Shown here: one piece after another, positions 40,324 to 49,670 of the stretch
Layout of the letters: every line of letters begins with the position of its first letter
Position numbering within the stretch: the stretch's first letter is position 1
Assembly (NCBI GenBank): GCA_034005525.1
Contig: JAVEUP010000016.1
Location: 7,600 to 71,599 of the forward strand
From: PWXP01 sp034005525
Lineage (GTDB): Bacteria > Planctomycetota > Planctomycetia > Pirellulales > Thermoguttaceae
Reading direction: 5' to 3'
DNA length: 64,000 nt
Notes under the pieces: generated by a model
What the model was told of the DNA's origin: nothing
Databases searched by the model: none
What the model saw: the letters and a program-made list of their open reading frames with translations, nothing else
Position numbers and translations under genes: made by a program

Positions 40324-41158
40324 AAGGGGTCAGGAGCCTTTTTGGGAGACTGGGTATTTTCCGTAGTCTAAGCGAACTTCTTCGGGCGGCCGCGAGGACG
40401 AAGGGTTGAATCAAGATGCAGGCGGTGGGCAATCGATTCGAGCCAATCGTCTGTTCCCAGGGGACGGCTACGGTCGATGCTGTGCCTGACCTTCTTCCTG
40501 TCGGCCTCGTTCAAGACAGCATTCACGCGATCCACCCAACCTGGCGTGCGAGCGATGGGCCACGGCGACAGCTTGACGGCAGACTTGCCACCACACCAAT
40601 TCCACAGACTCCCCCATTGCCAGTCTTCAGCCCTTGCAACCAAGCCGGCGGCCAGCGCATTTCGCTCGACGTAACGGCACACAATATGGAAGTGCTCATC
40701 ATCTTGAACAGGAAAGCTCTTGTATCGACCTTGGTAGATGTGCCCTTCACCGGTCGTGTGGTGGTGGGCATGGTAGCGAGCGGTGTGGGTCATGGTGACC
40801 CAGTGTAGCAGTCGGGCCATTGCCCCGTCTTCCCGCGGCCGGAGGACCATGTGCCAATGATTCGGCATCCACTGGTAAGCGAAAAGGTCGACAGGATACC
40901 GCTGGAGCCCCTCGACCAACACCTTCTCAAAGGCTTCGTAGTCATGTGCCTTGTGGAAGATGTCTTGGCGAGCGTTCCCCCGATTCAGCGCGTGATAGAT
41001 CCCGCCCGCTTCGTCGGCCCGCGGTGGTCGAGGCATGGTGCACTCCTCGGCACGAAAGGACTTCTGCGATGGAAACGAATCGTACCCATCAGAACCGCCT
41101 GCGTCAACCCAGGACCCTTACAACACCTATTCTGCGTTTAAGGCTCCTGACCCCTTTT
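40322..41158. mobile_element. RAYT element with perfect 19-bp inverted ends
   Basis: AAAAGGGGTCAGGAGCCTT (40322-40340) and AAGGCTCCTGACCCCTTTT (41140-41158) are exact inverted repeats flanking one transposase gene. The AGGGGTCAGGAGCC motif is a familiar flank of REP-associated tyrosine transposases. The left end overlaps the stop codon of the lipoprotein gene. Confidence 0.9.
40368..41036 (-). CDS. REP-associated tyrosine transposase (RAYT, Y1/IS200-like)
   Basis: 222 aa. The HUH endonuclease signature is MPNHWHMVL (His-x-His), and the catalytic Tyr lies in IVCRYVERNALAAGLVARAE. Other family blocks: YHALNRGNARQDIFHKAHDY, HTTGEGHIYQGRYKSFPVQD and WGSLWNW. RAYTs are single-strand-specific transposases tied to dispersal or excision of REP hairpins. 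The copy looks intact. Many palindromic repeats in the window could be its substrates, but only its own flanking ends match directly. Confidence 0.93.
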   Translation of the reverse strand: MPRPPRADEAGGIYHALNRGNARQDIFHKAHDYEAFEKVLVEGLQRYPVDLFAYQWMPNHWHMVLRPREDGAMARLLHWVTMTHTARYHAHHHTTGEGHIYQGRYKSFPVQDDEHFHIVCRYVERNALAAGLVARAEDWQWGSLWNWCGGKSAVKLSPWPIARTPGWVDRVNAVLNEADRKKVRHSIDRSRPLGTDDWLESIAHRLHLDSTLRPRGRPKKFA

Positions 41159-41195
41159 CCGAGCCCGGGCACCTGCATCCCTGCCGACAGTACAG

Positions 41196-41201
41196 TATAA
41201 T
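41196..41201 (+). promoter_or_regulatory. Possible -10 box for the PQQ-propeller gene
   Basis: TATAAT preceded by CAG, in an A+T-rich patch 119 bp before the ATG. No good -35 hexamer at 16-18 bases, so this is weak. Confidence 0.3.
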
Positions 41202-41319
41202 AAGGCGGTGTGAATCGACAATGTCGCGCTGGTTCCTTCGCCTCGAACCGAATGGACCAAGGAACTGGGGAATGCGTTGTTTGACCCCAGCTTTGCCGAG
41301 CTACTATGGAGGACGAGAG

Positions 41320-43977
41320 ATGAAACGTTCCATTCTGTTGCTGCCGCTTCTGCTTTGCTCGACGTTCGCCTTGGCCGGTACCCAATGGCCGCAACTGCAG
41401 GGTAACGGGCTGCGGTCCGGCAACGCGCCGACGGTCGATATTCCCGCGGACCTCGGCCTGCTCGGTGCCGTGCCGCTGACCGACGGAATCTACGCTGCTC
41501 CGGCGGTGGACGGCCAGACGGTCTACGTCGTCGACGGTTCAGGCGTGGTCCACGCGATTTGCGCGGAAACCTTGCAAGTACGCTGGACCTTCGCCACCCG
41601 CGGCGGGCCGGGAAACGTCAATAACGTCTCGTCGCCGGCCATTGCCGGGCCGTACCTGCACTTGGGGACGATGTCGGGCTACTACTACGTGCTCGATCGG
41701 GAGACCGGCCAGGTCGTTACCGAACTGGATTGCCGCGAGCCGATCTTCTCGGCGCCGGCGGTGGGCGATGAGCGGGTGTACTTCGCCACGCTCGGCGCCC
41801 GGGTGTACGCGGTCGAGCCGGACGGCGAGGTCGCCTGGACCTGGGATTTTGTGAAGGAAGTGGTCGATTTCGACGGCGACCGATGGAGCGGCGAAAGCTG
41901 GCTGGAAGCGCGCGGCGACCGCGTCACCTGGCGCGACCACTTCGTTTGCTCGCGCGATATCTCCTTAATCGACAAGACGGTGGTCATACCCGCCGGCGGG
42001 CGCACGGTATTCCTGACCGACGCCGGCACCGCACCCGAACTGCGGGTGATCGGCGAAATGCCCGCCTACCACGGCCGCGAATACCCCGCCACGTTCGGCC
42101 AGAGCGCCGACGAGGACGGCAACGTGTACGTGCAGTGGCACCGGCGGGACAACGCCGGCCGGCTCGACGTGCTGCGCCTAACCGACGACGGCTTCGAGGC
42201 CGAGCTTGTGCCTGGAACGGAAACGTACATCAATCTGCCGGACCTGCTGTCCTTTGCCTCCGTGAGCATCCGCGACGGCAAGGTGTATCGCGTCCGGCCT
42301 GAGCAGGGTCGCGGGCTGTGCCGCCACGCCCTGGACGCCGAGAAGCCCGAGGTGCTTTGCGCGGCCGCGTCGATTTCGCCGCCGGTGCTCACGCGCGAGC
42401 ACGTCGTGTACGGCGGCCTGGACGGCCGGCTGTACGTGGTGCCGCTTGCCGGCGGCGAGACGAGGTCTTACCCAACCGCGTTCGGAACGCCCATTTCCGC
42501 TCCGCTGGCGGTGGCGGGCGGCCGGGTGTATGTGCCCAGCGAGGATGGCTATCTGTACGTATTCGGCGCCGGCGGCCAGGCCGCGCCGCCGGCGGAACCG
42601 CTTGGCATCGAGAAGATCCGCAGCCCGTTGACGGGTCCCCTGGCCGGTCCGGAACACGACTGGTATACGAACTATGGCGACTTCAGTTCGACCAACGCGA
42701 ACGACCAGGGGCTCGATCTGCCGCTCCGCATGCGCTGGGTGCGGCGGCTGGCCGGAACGGTCAAGCATATTCCCGTTTGCGGCGGCGGGCGGATGTACAC
42801 GCACACGGCCGAAGGGCAAATCCTCGCGATGGAACAAGACACCGGGCGCCTGCTGTGGCGCCGCTATTGGCCCGGGGTTTACTGTTCTTTCACTTCACCC
42901 CTGTACGTGGACGGCAAGCTTCTGATCCCGCAGGTGGGCCTGCGGCGGTCGATGGTGCGATGCCTCGACGCCGCCACGGGCGAGTTGCTGTGGGAGGCCC
43001 CGTTCACCGGCTCGCCAAGCTGGAGCCGGCAGTTCCCGCCGCTGGTGCACGGCAACGTGGCCATCTACGCCTCCGGGTCGGGTGAATACGCCGCGCAGGG
43101 CAGCGAGAAGCCGTATACTTTTCGCGGCGATCCCCAGCCGACTCCCGACGACCGCGAGGTGATGAGCATTATCTACACCAACGACAACCCCTTTTACCCG
43201 CGCGACAACCGCCCGCTGCTGTGGGCATGGAACGTCGAAACCGGCGAACTCCTTTGGCAGCGCGATTTCTCCGAGTACGGCCGGGGCGGAAACGACTGCG
43301 GTATTTGCCTGTACGATGGAAAGCTGTATTACTCGACGTTCTTCGGGTATTCGGCCAGCCAGCGGGCGCGGCGCGGCCTGCCGCCGGAGAACAACGGCCT
43401 GACCGCCTGCCTCGATCCGGATACCGGGGAGGTGATCTGGCTGACCACCAAGTACTTCGTCACGGCCAAATGCACCGTGACCGGCCACAATGGCCGCATC
43501 TACATCGGCGGTCACAACCGTGCCTCGGAGGACACCAACGACCGCTTCGTCTGGTGCCTCGACGCCCGCGATGGATCGCTCATCTGGCAGTCCGACCCGG
43601 TGACCTCGGCGTTGAACGTCATTACCGTGGGCGAGCAGTTCATATTCTCCAACGCCTTGCGCGGGCGAGGGAACGTGTTCGACCGTGCCACGGGCAAGGT
43701 GGTCGGCGGGGTTGACCACAACTACGCCTGTTGCCGGTTCACCATGTCCGGCCCTTACGTGTTGGGGGCGAATATGGACATGATCGACCTGTCGACCGGC
43801 GGGAAGCTGGTATCGACCGGCCCGGCCATCGACTCCCGCGAGTGCCTCGGGGCGATTATTTCCAACGGCCGGATGTTCTACATCTCTCAGGCGAGCGGCT
43901 TCATCGTATCGCAGACCTACGGCGAGGAGGCGCGGCGGCTTCCGGCCGTGTGGGAGCGAGACGGGGCGCCCCCCTAA
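41320..43977 (+). CDS. Exported PQQ-like beta-propeller protein, 885 aa
   Basis: ATGGAGGACGAGAG precedes the ATG; a long upstream frame is not needed. A signal peptide (SILLLPLLLCSTFALAGTQW) is followed by PQQ-type propeller repeats with W/Y-G blade signatures: AAPAVDGQTVYVVDGSGVVH, YLHLGTMSGYYYVLDRETGQ, KLLIPQVGLRRSMVRCLDAA, KLYYSTFFGYSASQRARRGL, RIYIGGHNRASEDTNDRFVW. Such propellers serve as PQQ-dependent dehydrogenase cores or simply as binding platforms; no cytochrome c motif is present, so a dehydrogenase role is doubtful. Common in planctomycetes in large copy number. Confidence 0.85.
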   Translation: MKRSILLLPLLLCSTFALAGTQWPQLQGNGLRSGNAPTVDIPADLGLLGAVPLTDGIYAAPAVDGQTVYVVDGSGVVHAICAETLQVRWTFATRGGPGNVNNVSSPAIAGPYLHLGTMSGYYYVLDRETGQVVTELDCREPIFSAPAVGDERVYFATLGARVYAVEPDGEVAWTWDFVKEVVDFDGDRWSGESWLEARGDRVTWRDHFVCSRDISLIDKTVVIPAGGRTVFLTDAGTAPELRVIGEMPAYHGREYPATFGQSADEDGNVYVQWHRRDNAGRLDVLRLTDDGFEAELVPGTETYINLPDLLSFASVSIRDGKVYRVRPEQGRGLCRHALDAEKPEVLCAAASISPPVLTREHVVYGGLDGRLYVVPLAGGETRSYPTAFGTPISAPLAVAGGRVYVPSEDGYLYVFGAGGQAAPPAEPLGIEKIRSPLTGPLAGPEHDWYTNYGDFSSTNANDQGLDLPLRMRWVRRLAGTVKHIPVCGGGRMYTHTAEGQILAMEQDTGRLLWRRYWPGVYCSFTSPLYVDGKLLIPQVGLRRSMVRCLDAATGELLWEAPFTGSPSWSRQFPPLVHGNVAIYASGSGEYAAQGSEKPYTFRGDPQPTPDDREVMSIIYTNDNPFYPRDNRPLLWAWNVETGELLWQRDFSEYGRGGNDCGICLYDGKLYYSTFFGYSASQRARRGLPPENNGLTACLDPDTGEVIWLTTKYFVTAKCTVTGHNGRIYIGGHNRASEDTNDRFVWCLDARDGSLIWQSDPVTSALNVITVGEQFIFSNALRGRGNVFDRATGKVVGGVDHNYACCRFTMSGPYVLGANMDMIDLSTGGKLVSTGPAIDSRECLGAIISNGRMFYISQASGFIVSQTYGEEARRLPAVWERDGAPP

Positions 43978-44246
43978 TTGGCTGTGCTCGGAAACGGCTG
44001 AAGAAGATCGGTTTGCAGAAGAGACGCTGCCTGTTCCGGTTGGGGCGGGGCGCGAAGGTTTGCCGGAACCATCGGTTTTTCTTCCGAGAGGGCGGCCGGG
44101 TATCCGAGAAGTTCAGGGAGGGTGTCCCGTTTGCATCGCGTGGCATTCTCTGGTAAACTGTGGACGTTGGTATTTGTCCGGTACCCGTTGAGAAGGAGAT
44201 CGGTTCGGCTACCGGCGGTTCCGTTCAACGGGGAGTTTCGACCGTC

Positions 44247-47200
44247 GTGCATCAGGATCAGTTACCCGGGACTTTCTTCGGCCCTTCCACTCTCGTACAC
44301 CTTCTGCGGCACCGCGCGCGATGCCAACCCGACGATACGGCGTTCGTCTATCTGGTCGATGGGGAATACGAGCAGGTTGAGTTGACCTACAGGGAGTTGG
44401 ACCGGCAAGCCCGGGCCATCGCCGCGTGGATGCAAGAGTGGGGGTTGGAAGGGGAACGGGCCCTTTTGCTCTATCCGGCGGGCTTGGAGTTCATTGCCGC
44501 TTTTTTCGGGTGTTTGTACGCGGGTGTGGTGGCCGTGCCTGTCTATCCACCGCGCCGAAACCGGTCCCTTGCCCGAATTCAGTCGATCGCCGACGATGCC
44601 GAGGCCAAGGTCGCATTGACCACCGACACGGTGCTCAACCGCGTCGAGCCACTGATCGACGAAACGCCGCATCTGAAGGAGCTTACGTGGCTGGCCACCT
44701 GCCGCGTGCCCCCCAGCATGGAGGAACAGTGGGATGCACCCGACGTGCATGGCCACACGCTGGCGTTCTTGCAGTACACGTCAGGCTCGACGGGCACCCC
44801 TAAGGGGGTTATGCTTAACCATGCCAATTTGGTGCACAACTCGGCGCTGATTGCCCATGGGTTCGAGCACACGCGAAGCAAGAACGGCGTCTTCTGGTTG
44901 CCGAGCTATCACGACATGGGGCTGATTGGCGGCATTTTGCAGCCGCTTTACGCGGGCAGGCCGAACGTGCTCATGTCGCCGATGAGCTTCTTGCAGAAGC
45001 CGTATCGCTGGCTGGCGGCCATTACGCGGTTTCGTGCCACGACCAGTGGCGGGCCCAACTTCGCTTACGACCTGTGCATTCGCAAGATCACCCCCGAGCA
45101 ACGTGCGACACTTGATCTGAGTTGTTGGGAACTCGCCTTCAACGGCGCGGAACCGGTCCGGGCTGAAACCATTGATGAATTCTGCGAGATGTTCGGCCCG
45201 TGCGGATTTCGCCGCGACGCCTTTTATCCCTGCTTCGGACTGGCCGAGGCCACGCTGATTGTCTCCGGAGGATTTGCGCACGATCCACCGGTCATCCGGA
45301 CGTTCGAGGCCAAGTCGCTCGTTTCCGGGCGGGTCGTCGATGCGGAACCGGACGATGAAGGCGTCCGCAGCCTGGTCGGTTGCGGTCAGAATCTGCCCGA
45401 CCAGCAGATCGTCATTGCCGACCCCGAGACGCAAACCCGGTGCCCCCAGGGGCAAATCGGCGAGATTTGGGTTCACGGTCCCAGCGTGGCGATGGGCTAC
45501 TGGCGGCGGAGCGAGGAAACGAAGGCCACGTTCCAGGCCACGTTGAAGGACACCGGCGAGGGGCCTTTCCTACGCACTGGCGATCTTGGGTTCCTGCTCG
45601 AGGGCGAGCTGTTCGTGACCGGGCGGCTGAAGGACTTGATTATCGTCCACGGAGTGAACCACTACCCGCAGGATATCGAACGCACTGTACAGCAGGCGCA
45701 TTCCCGCTTGCGGCCCGACTCCGGTGCCGCCTTTACTGTCGAGGAGGGCGGCCGGGAGCGGTTGGTGGTCGTTCACGAAGTCGAACGGCGGAAGACCGCC
45801 GATCTGGATGCGATTTGCGAGAAGATTCACCGCGACGTCGCCGGCGAGCATGAATTGGGCGTCGACGTGATCGTGCTGATCCGGGCAGGCAGCGTGCCGA
45901 AGACGTCGAGCAATAAGATTCAGCGCCACGCCTGCCGCGACGCCTACCTGAGCGGCACGTTGGACGTCGTGGGCGAATGGCGGGCCGAGGAGGCGCACGG
46001 CGAGGCCATCGGACGCGTGGTCCGCGCCGTTCAGCGAGAAACCCAGCCGGCCGAGTCCGACGATTTGCGACTGACCACCGATCACGGCGTCAAAGCCCGA
46101 AAACGGGTGGCGGAAGTCGTCGCAGAGGAGATTCGCCGGGTCGGCAAGGAGCGGGTAGCCGGTCTAGCGCTCGATACGCCGATTGCCGAGACGGGGCTCG
46201 ACTCGCTCGAACGGATGGAGATTCTCGCCGGGCTTGAAGAGCGGTTCGGCGGCCGATTTCCCGAGGACGTCCTGCCGGACCTCGAAACCGCCAACGACGT
46301 GATCGCCGCGGTGGAGAAGTACCTGGGGACGGAACCGCGGGAGAAGGGGGGCCGCAGTGCCGCCGACATCCCTCCCGAACACTACCGCATCGATCAGTTC
46401 CCGGAATACGTCCGACTGAAGCAGAGCCTGGGAATGCTCGAGTTCTCGGGCCTCCGCAACCCTTTCTTCAATCCGCTCGAAGGGGCAACAACCCACGTGA
46501 CCCGGTTGGGCGGGCACGAAGTGGTGAACTTTGCCAGTTACAACTACCTGTGCATGTCGGGCGACCCGAAAGTTGCCGAGGCCGTCAAGGTGGCCGTCGA
46601 CCGGTACGGCTCGAGTGCTTCGGCCAGCCGTCTGGTGGGCGGCGAGAAGGTGCTCCACGGGGAACTGGAGCGGGAGATCGCCGATTTTTTGGGCACCGAA
46701 GCGGCGCTGTGTCTCTTCGGTGGCCACGCGACCAACGAAACGGTTATCGGGCACTTGTTCGGACCCGGCGACCTGATCCTCCACGACGGGCTGGCGCACA
46801 ACAGTATCGTGCAAGGTTGTATTCTGTCGGGTGCCCGGCGGCGCCCCTTCCCACATAACGACTGGCAAGCCGCCGACGAACTGCTGCGCGACTACCGCGG
46901 CGACTACCGTCGCGTGCTGCTCGCCATCGAGGGGGTGTACAGCATGGATGGCGACACGCCCGACCTGCCGCGATTCGTCGAGGTCGCCAAGCGGCACAAG
47001 GCCCTGATGATGATCGACGAGGCGCACTCGATCGGCACGATCGGGGCCACTGGTCGGGGGATTGCCGAACATTGCGGCGGCGTGCCGCGTGAAGACGTGG
47101 ACATTTGGATGGGTACGGTCAGCAAGGCGCTGGGCTCCGGCGGCGGGTTCATCGCCGGCGGCGCGGCCCTGATCGAATACCTGAAGTACACGACCCCCGG

Positions 47201-47612
47201 GTTCGTGTTCTCCGCTGCCATGCCGCCGCCGGCGGCGGCGGCGGCCCTGGCATCGCTGAAGCTCCTGCGCGCCGAGCCGCAGCGCGTCGAGCAGTTGCAG
47301 AAAAACGCCCGGCTCTTCTTGGAGTTGGCCAGGGAGCGTGGATTGAACACGGGAACAAGCGATGGCACGCCGGTCATTCCGGTCATCCTCGGCAGTTCCG
47401 TGCATTGCTTGCAGCTTTCCGATGCCATGCTGAAGCATGGGATCAACGTCCTGCCAATCCTGCACCCGGCGGTCGAGGAAACGGCCGCCCGGCTGCGATT
47501 CTTCATCACATCGCGGCACACTGAAGAACAGATTCGCCGCACGATCGACGTGCTGGCGGAGGAACTAGCGAAGATTCGTCCGGAGTCCCTTTCCCCGATG
47601 GCCAAGAGGTGA
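44247..47612 (+). CDS. Fatty acyl-AMP ligase / acyl carrier / alpha-oxoamine synthase fusion
   Basis: 1121 aa in three parts. (1) FAAL, about 1-600: adenylation motif YTSGSTGTPKG (from 177), CFGLAEATLIVSGGFA, GRLKDLIIVHGVNHYPQDIE. (2) Acyl carrier, about 610-690: ETGLDSLERMEILAGLEE, with the phosphopantetheine Ser at 653. (3) PLP alpha-oxoamine synthase, about 710-1121: FASYNYLCMSGDPKVAEA, IDEAHSIGTIGATGRGIAEH, and GTVSKALGSGGGFIAGG with PLP Lys960. Inferred reaction: a fatty acid is activated, loaded on the in-chain carrier and condensed with an amino acid with loss of CO2 to an alpha-amino ketone, a sphingoid-base-like or related lipid. The GTG at 44247 (GGGGAG upstream) was chosen; a GTG at 44160 would add 29 residues. 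Confidence 0.9.
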   Translation: MHQDQLPGTFFGPSTLVHLLRHRARCQPDDTAFVYLVDGEYEQVELTYRELDRQARAIAAWMQEWGLEGERALLLYPAGLEFIAAFFGCLYAGVVAVPVYPPRRNRSLARIQSIADDAEAKVALTTDTVLNRVEPLIDETPHLKELTWLATCRVPPSMEEQWDAPDVHGHTLAFLQYTSGSTGTPKGVMLNHANLVHNSALIAHGFEHTRSKNGVFWLPSYHDMGLIGGILQPLYAGRPNVLMSPMSFLQKPYRWLAAITRFRATTSGGPNFAYDLCIRKITPEQRATLDLSCWELAFNGAEPVRAETIDEFCEMFGPCGFRRDAFYPCFGLAEATLIVSGGFAHDPPVIRTFEAKSLVSGRVVDAEPDDEGVRSLVGCGQNLPDQQIVIADPETQTRCPQGQIGEIWVHGPSVAMGYWRRSEETKATFQATLKDTGEGPFLRTGDLGFLLEGELFVTGRLKDLIIVHGVNHYPQDIERTVQQAHSRLRPDSGAAFTVEEGGRERLVVVHEVERRKTADLDAICEKIHRDVAGEHELGVDVIVLIRAGSVPKTSSNKIQRHACRDAYLSGTLDVVGEWRAEEAHGEAIGRVVRAVQRETQPAESDDLRLTTDHGVKARKRVAEVVAEEIRRVGKERVAGLALDTPIAETGLDSLERMEILAGLEERFGGRFPEDVLPDLETANDVIAAVEKYLGTEPREKGGRSAADIPPEHYRIDQFPEYVRLKQSLGMLEFSGLRNPFFNPLEGATTHVTRLGGHEVVNFASYNYLCMSGDPKVAEAVKVAVDRYGSSASASRLVGGEKVLHGELEREIADFLGTEAALCLFGGHATNETVIGHLFGPGDLILHDGLAHNSIVQGCILSGARRRPFPHNDWQAADELLRDYRGDYRRVLLAIEGVYSMDGDTPDLPRFVEVAKRHKALMMIDEAHSIGTIGATGRGIAEHCGGVPREDVDIWMGTVSKALGSGGGFIAGGAALIEYLKYTTPGFVFSAAMPPPAAAAALASLKLLRAEPQRVEQLQKNARLFLELARERGLNTGTSDGTPVIPVILGSSVHCLQLSDAMLKHGINVLPILHPAVEETAARLRFFITSRHTEEQIRRTIDVLAEELAKIRPESLSPMAKR

Positions 47613-47615
47613 AGC

Positions 47616-47819
47616 TTGCTGACTGAAAACGAGGTTGCTCGAACCTGGCGGCGGTTGTTTCGTGGCGGCGACCGCAGCGAAGAGACATTTGAGCGAGCGG
47701 AAATCCTGCTCGAAGAACTCCGCCCGGAAAGCCCGCTTAGGCACCGGCTGGAAGCCGAACTGAGCGAGCTGAAAAGGTTGAATCCAAAGAAAAGGCCCCG
47801 CGTAACGAGCGGGACCTGA
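47616..47819 (+). CDS. Small helical protein after the FAAL fusion, 67 aa
   Basis: A TTG start with GAGGTGAAGC upstream, three bases after the fusion gene's stop. TENEVARTWRRLFRGGDRSE, ETFERAEILLEELRPESPLR, ELSELKRLNPKKRPRVTSGT: two amphipathic helices and a basic tail. The tight spacing suggests co-expression with the lipid-synthesis enzyme. No family recognised; a partner or regulator role is a guess. Confidence 0.6.
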   Translation: MLTENEVARTWRRLFRGGDRSEETFERAEILLEELRPESPLRHRLEAELSELKRLNPKKRPRVTSGT

Positions 47820-48034
47820 GGATCGCTTCCGTTTGGGGGCCCAGGGGTTTGTGCCGTTGCCGGGTCCCATGCGGGTTGCAGGCAAAGGGCATGGTTCCCT
47901 GCAAATGGGTGCGCGCCGTCGGCAGCGTGTTTGAAGAGGACAGTGCCGTTTTCGCAGCGGAATCGTTGATCGACCATGCATTCTGGCCGTTTGTGCGACG
48001 AACACCGTGATGGTCTTCCGCGAGAACGGCTCCT

Positions 48035-49432
48035 CTACCGGTTCACTTCAATGCCGATGTTGAAGCCGTGGACGAATACGCTTTGCCGGTTGTTGGTCAT
48101 GTCGATGCCCATGCTGGGGGCATTTGAGGCGTTAACCAGGTAATTGACCATGCCCGAGGGCCGGGCGATGGAGTCGATCCAGAACCCGGTCCAACCGGCT
48201 TTGAGCGAGATGGCCCGCGTGAACTGATAGTGCGTGTTGAATCTGATTTCGAAGGCCGGGCTGAACTCGACCGCACTTGCCCGATGGTGGAACGTCTGCG
48301 GACCCACGGCATAAGGCACCCCCGTAAGCCCTAGGTTGGGATCCAGGTCGGAACCGAGCACCCCGGTTTGCGTGATGCTCTGGTTGTTAATGCCGGCGAA
48401 GAACCGCCCTTCGCCGGACAGTCGCCATCGGCCGTGCTGCCGGAACCATCGCACGCCGATCTGCGGCCCAATCACGTTGTTTTCCGCCTGGGTGTCCCAA
48501 ATGCTGTCGCCCAACGCGCTAAGGTTGAGAATGCCCTTGCTGTTGTAGGGTTCTACACTGGCCCAATCGTCGATATCCAGGAGCCACGGAGTGGTATTCC
48601 CGGCTACGCGTCCGTGCGAGGCTTCTGCGTTGGTTTGTGGAATGTCAGATTCATCGTCATCGTCATCGTCTTCTTCGTTAAGTTCAAATTTCTGCCCGAA
48701 TCCCTCAACCTTGAACTGGTCGCTGAACTCGAGGTAGCGTGCTCCGGCGAAGAACTCCAAGAACCCGCCCCTGTGCAACTGCCGGGTACGGTACAGCATG
48801 TTCAACTCGACATTCCAGTGCTCAGTCCGGTTGGTCACGGTCATGGTGTCGAAGATGACTGGCAGATCGAGGAGTCCGGACCGAACCCAGAACTCGGGGT
48901 CAAGGCTTACCATATCTATGTAATAGCCTTGCAGAAACTGCCGGTTCGCCGCGCCGTACGGGGGATCCTCAAAGACGACACTCACGTTGTTCATCTCGAC
49001 CACCTGGTTCTGAGCGTGGAGGTTGTATGTGCTGACGAACCATCCCCAGCGGTCAATAATGCGTCCCACGTCGAATCGCTGGCTGCCGCTTAGACCCGAC
49101 GAACGCAGCATGCTGGTGTCGTGGGAGTTGGTCTGTATGTATTGGTTTGCCGGGATGCTGTCTGTTCCAAACCACACCTGACGCGAGGGGACAGGCTCGC
49201 CCGCAACAGCCGGCTGGCCAATCGTCTGCGTGGCCGGCCTGCTGATGTTCCAATACACTTGGTCGAAATTGAAGAAGAACCCTTCGGCCGGTTGCGGACC
49301 GTTGCCGTACGGGCTGACTTCGGCAGGAGCCCAAAGCTGCACCTCCCGGAAATCCTCCCCCAAGGCAGGTAAGACCGCCCAGAGTACCAGCAATCCGACT
49401 AACAACGACGAGCGTGTACGGTTTGACAACAT
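48035..49432 (-). CDS. BBP7-family outer-membrane beta-barrel protein, 465 aa
   Basis: A signal peptide (SLLVGLLVLWAVLPALGEDF) precedes a long series of alternating hydrophobic strands with aromatic girdle residues: EGFFFNFDQVYWNISRP, HWNVELNMLYRTRQLHRGGF, LEFFAGARYLEFSDQFKVEG, VIGPQIGVRWFRQHGRWRLS, AFEIRFNTHYQFTRAISLKA, ending VFVHGFNIGIEVNR. This is the BBP7/PF07585-type barrel common in planctomycetes. A run of Glu/Asp (EEDDDDDDESD) encoded by a triplet repeat lies in an external loop. ATG at 49432 was used; a TTG three codons earlier is an alternative. Confidence 0.85.
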   Translation of the reverse strand: MLSNRTRSSLLVGLLVLWAVLPALGEDFREVQLWAPAEVSPYGNGPQPAEGFFFNFDQVYWNISRPATQTIGQPAVAGEPVPSRQVWFGTDSIPANQYIQTNSHDTSMLRSSGLSGSQRFDVGRIIDRWGWFVSTYNLHAQNQVVEMNNVSVVFEDPPYGAANRQFLQGYYIDMVSLDPEFWVRSGLLDLPVIFDTMTVTNRTEHWNVELNMLYRTRQLHRGGFLEFFAGARYLEFSDQFKVEGFGQKFELNEEDDDDDDESDIPQTNAEASHGRVAGNTTPWLLDIDDWASVEPYNSKGILNLSALGDSIWDTQAENNVIGPQIGVRWFRQHGRWRLSGEGRFFAGINNQSITQTGVLGSDLDPNLGLTGVPYAVGPQTFHHRASAVEFSPAFEIRFNTHYQFTRAISLKAGWTGFWIDSIARPSGMVNYLVNASNAPSMGIDMTNNRQSVFVHGFNIGIEVNR

Positions 49433-49670
49433 TTTCTTCAATCCGATCAGGTTTGCACGAACGAGGCTTACGAGCCCTCCCGCGCGGAGCGGCCCGTCCT
49501 AGCTGTGACGATAGTATCGGACGTGACGGCCGTAACAGTTGAGTAAGAAAGGCAAGCCCTGCGGAAAAACGGGGGTGTGCTGGCCAATCCGAAGAGAAAA
49601 TGCAAGGAATAGGCAACGAGGGAGGACTTGCTGGCCCTCGGGAGGGCACCCCGTCCGGTTGCCGGAAGGC

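Noticed and set aside
41320..43977. A PQQ-dependent alcohol dehydrogenase
   Set aside because: Propeller blades are present, but I see no CxxCH haem motif and no clear catalytic Asp/Glu arrangement, so a platform role is as likely.
46164..47519. 451-codon minus-strand frame opposite the oxoamine synthase part
   Set aside because: The plus strand carries intact PLP-enzyme motifs; the reverse frame has none.
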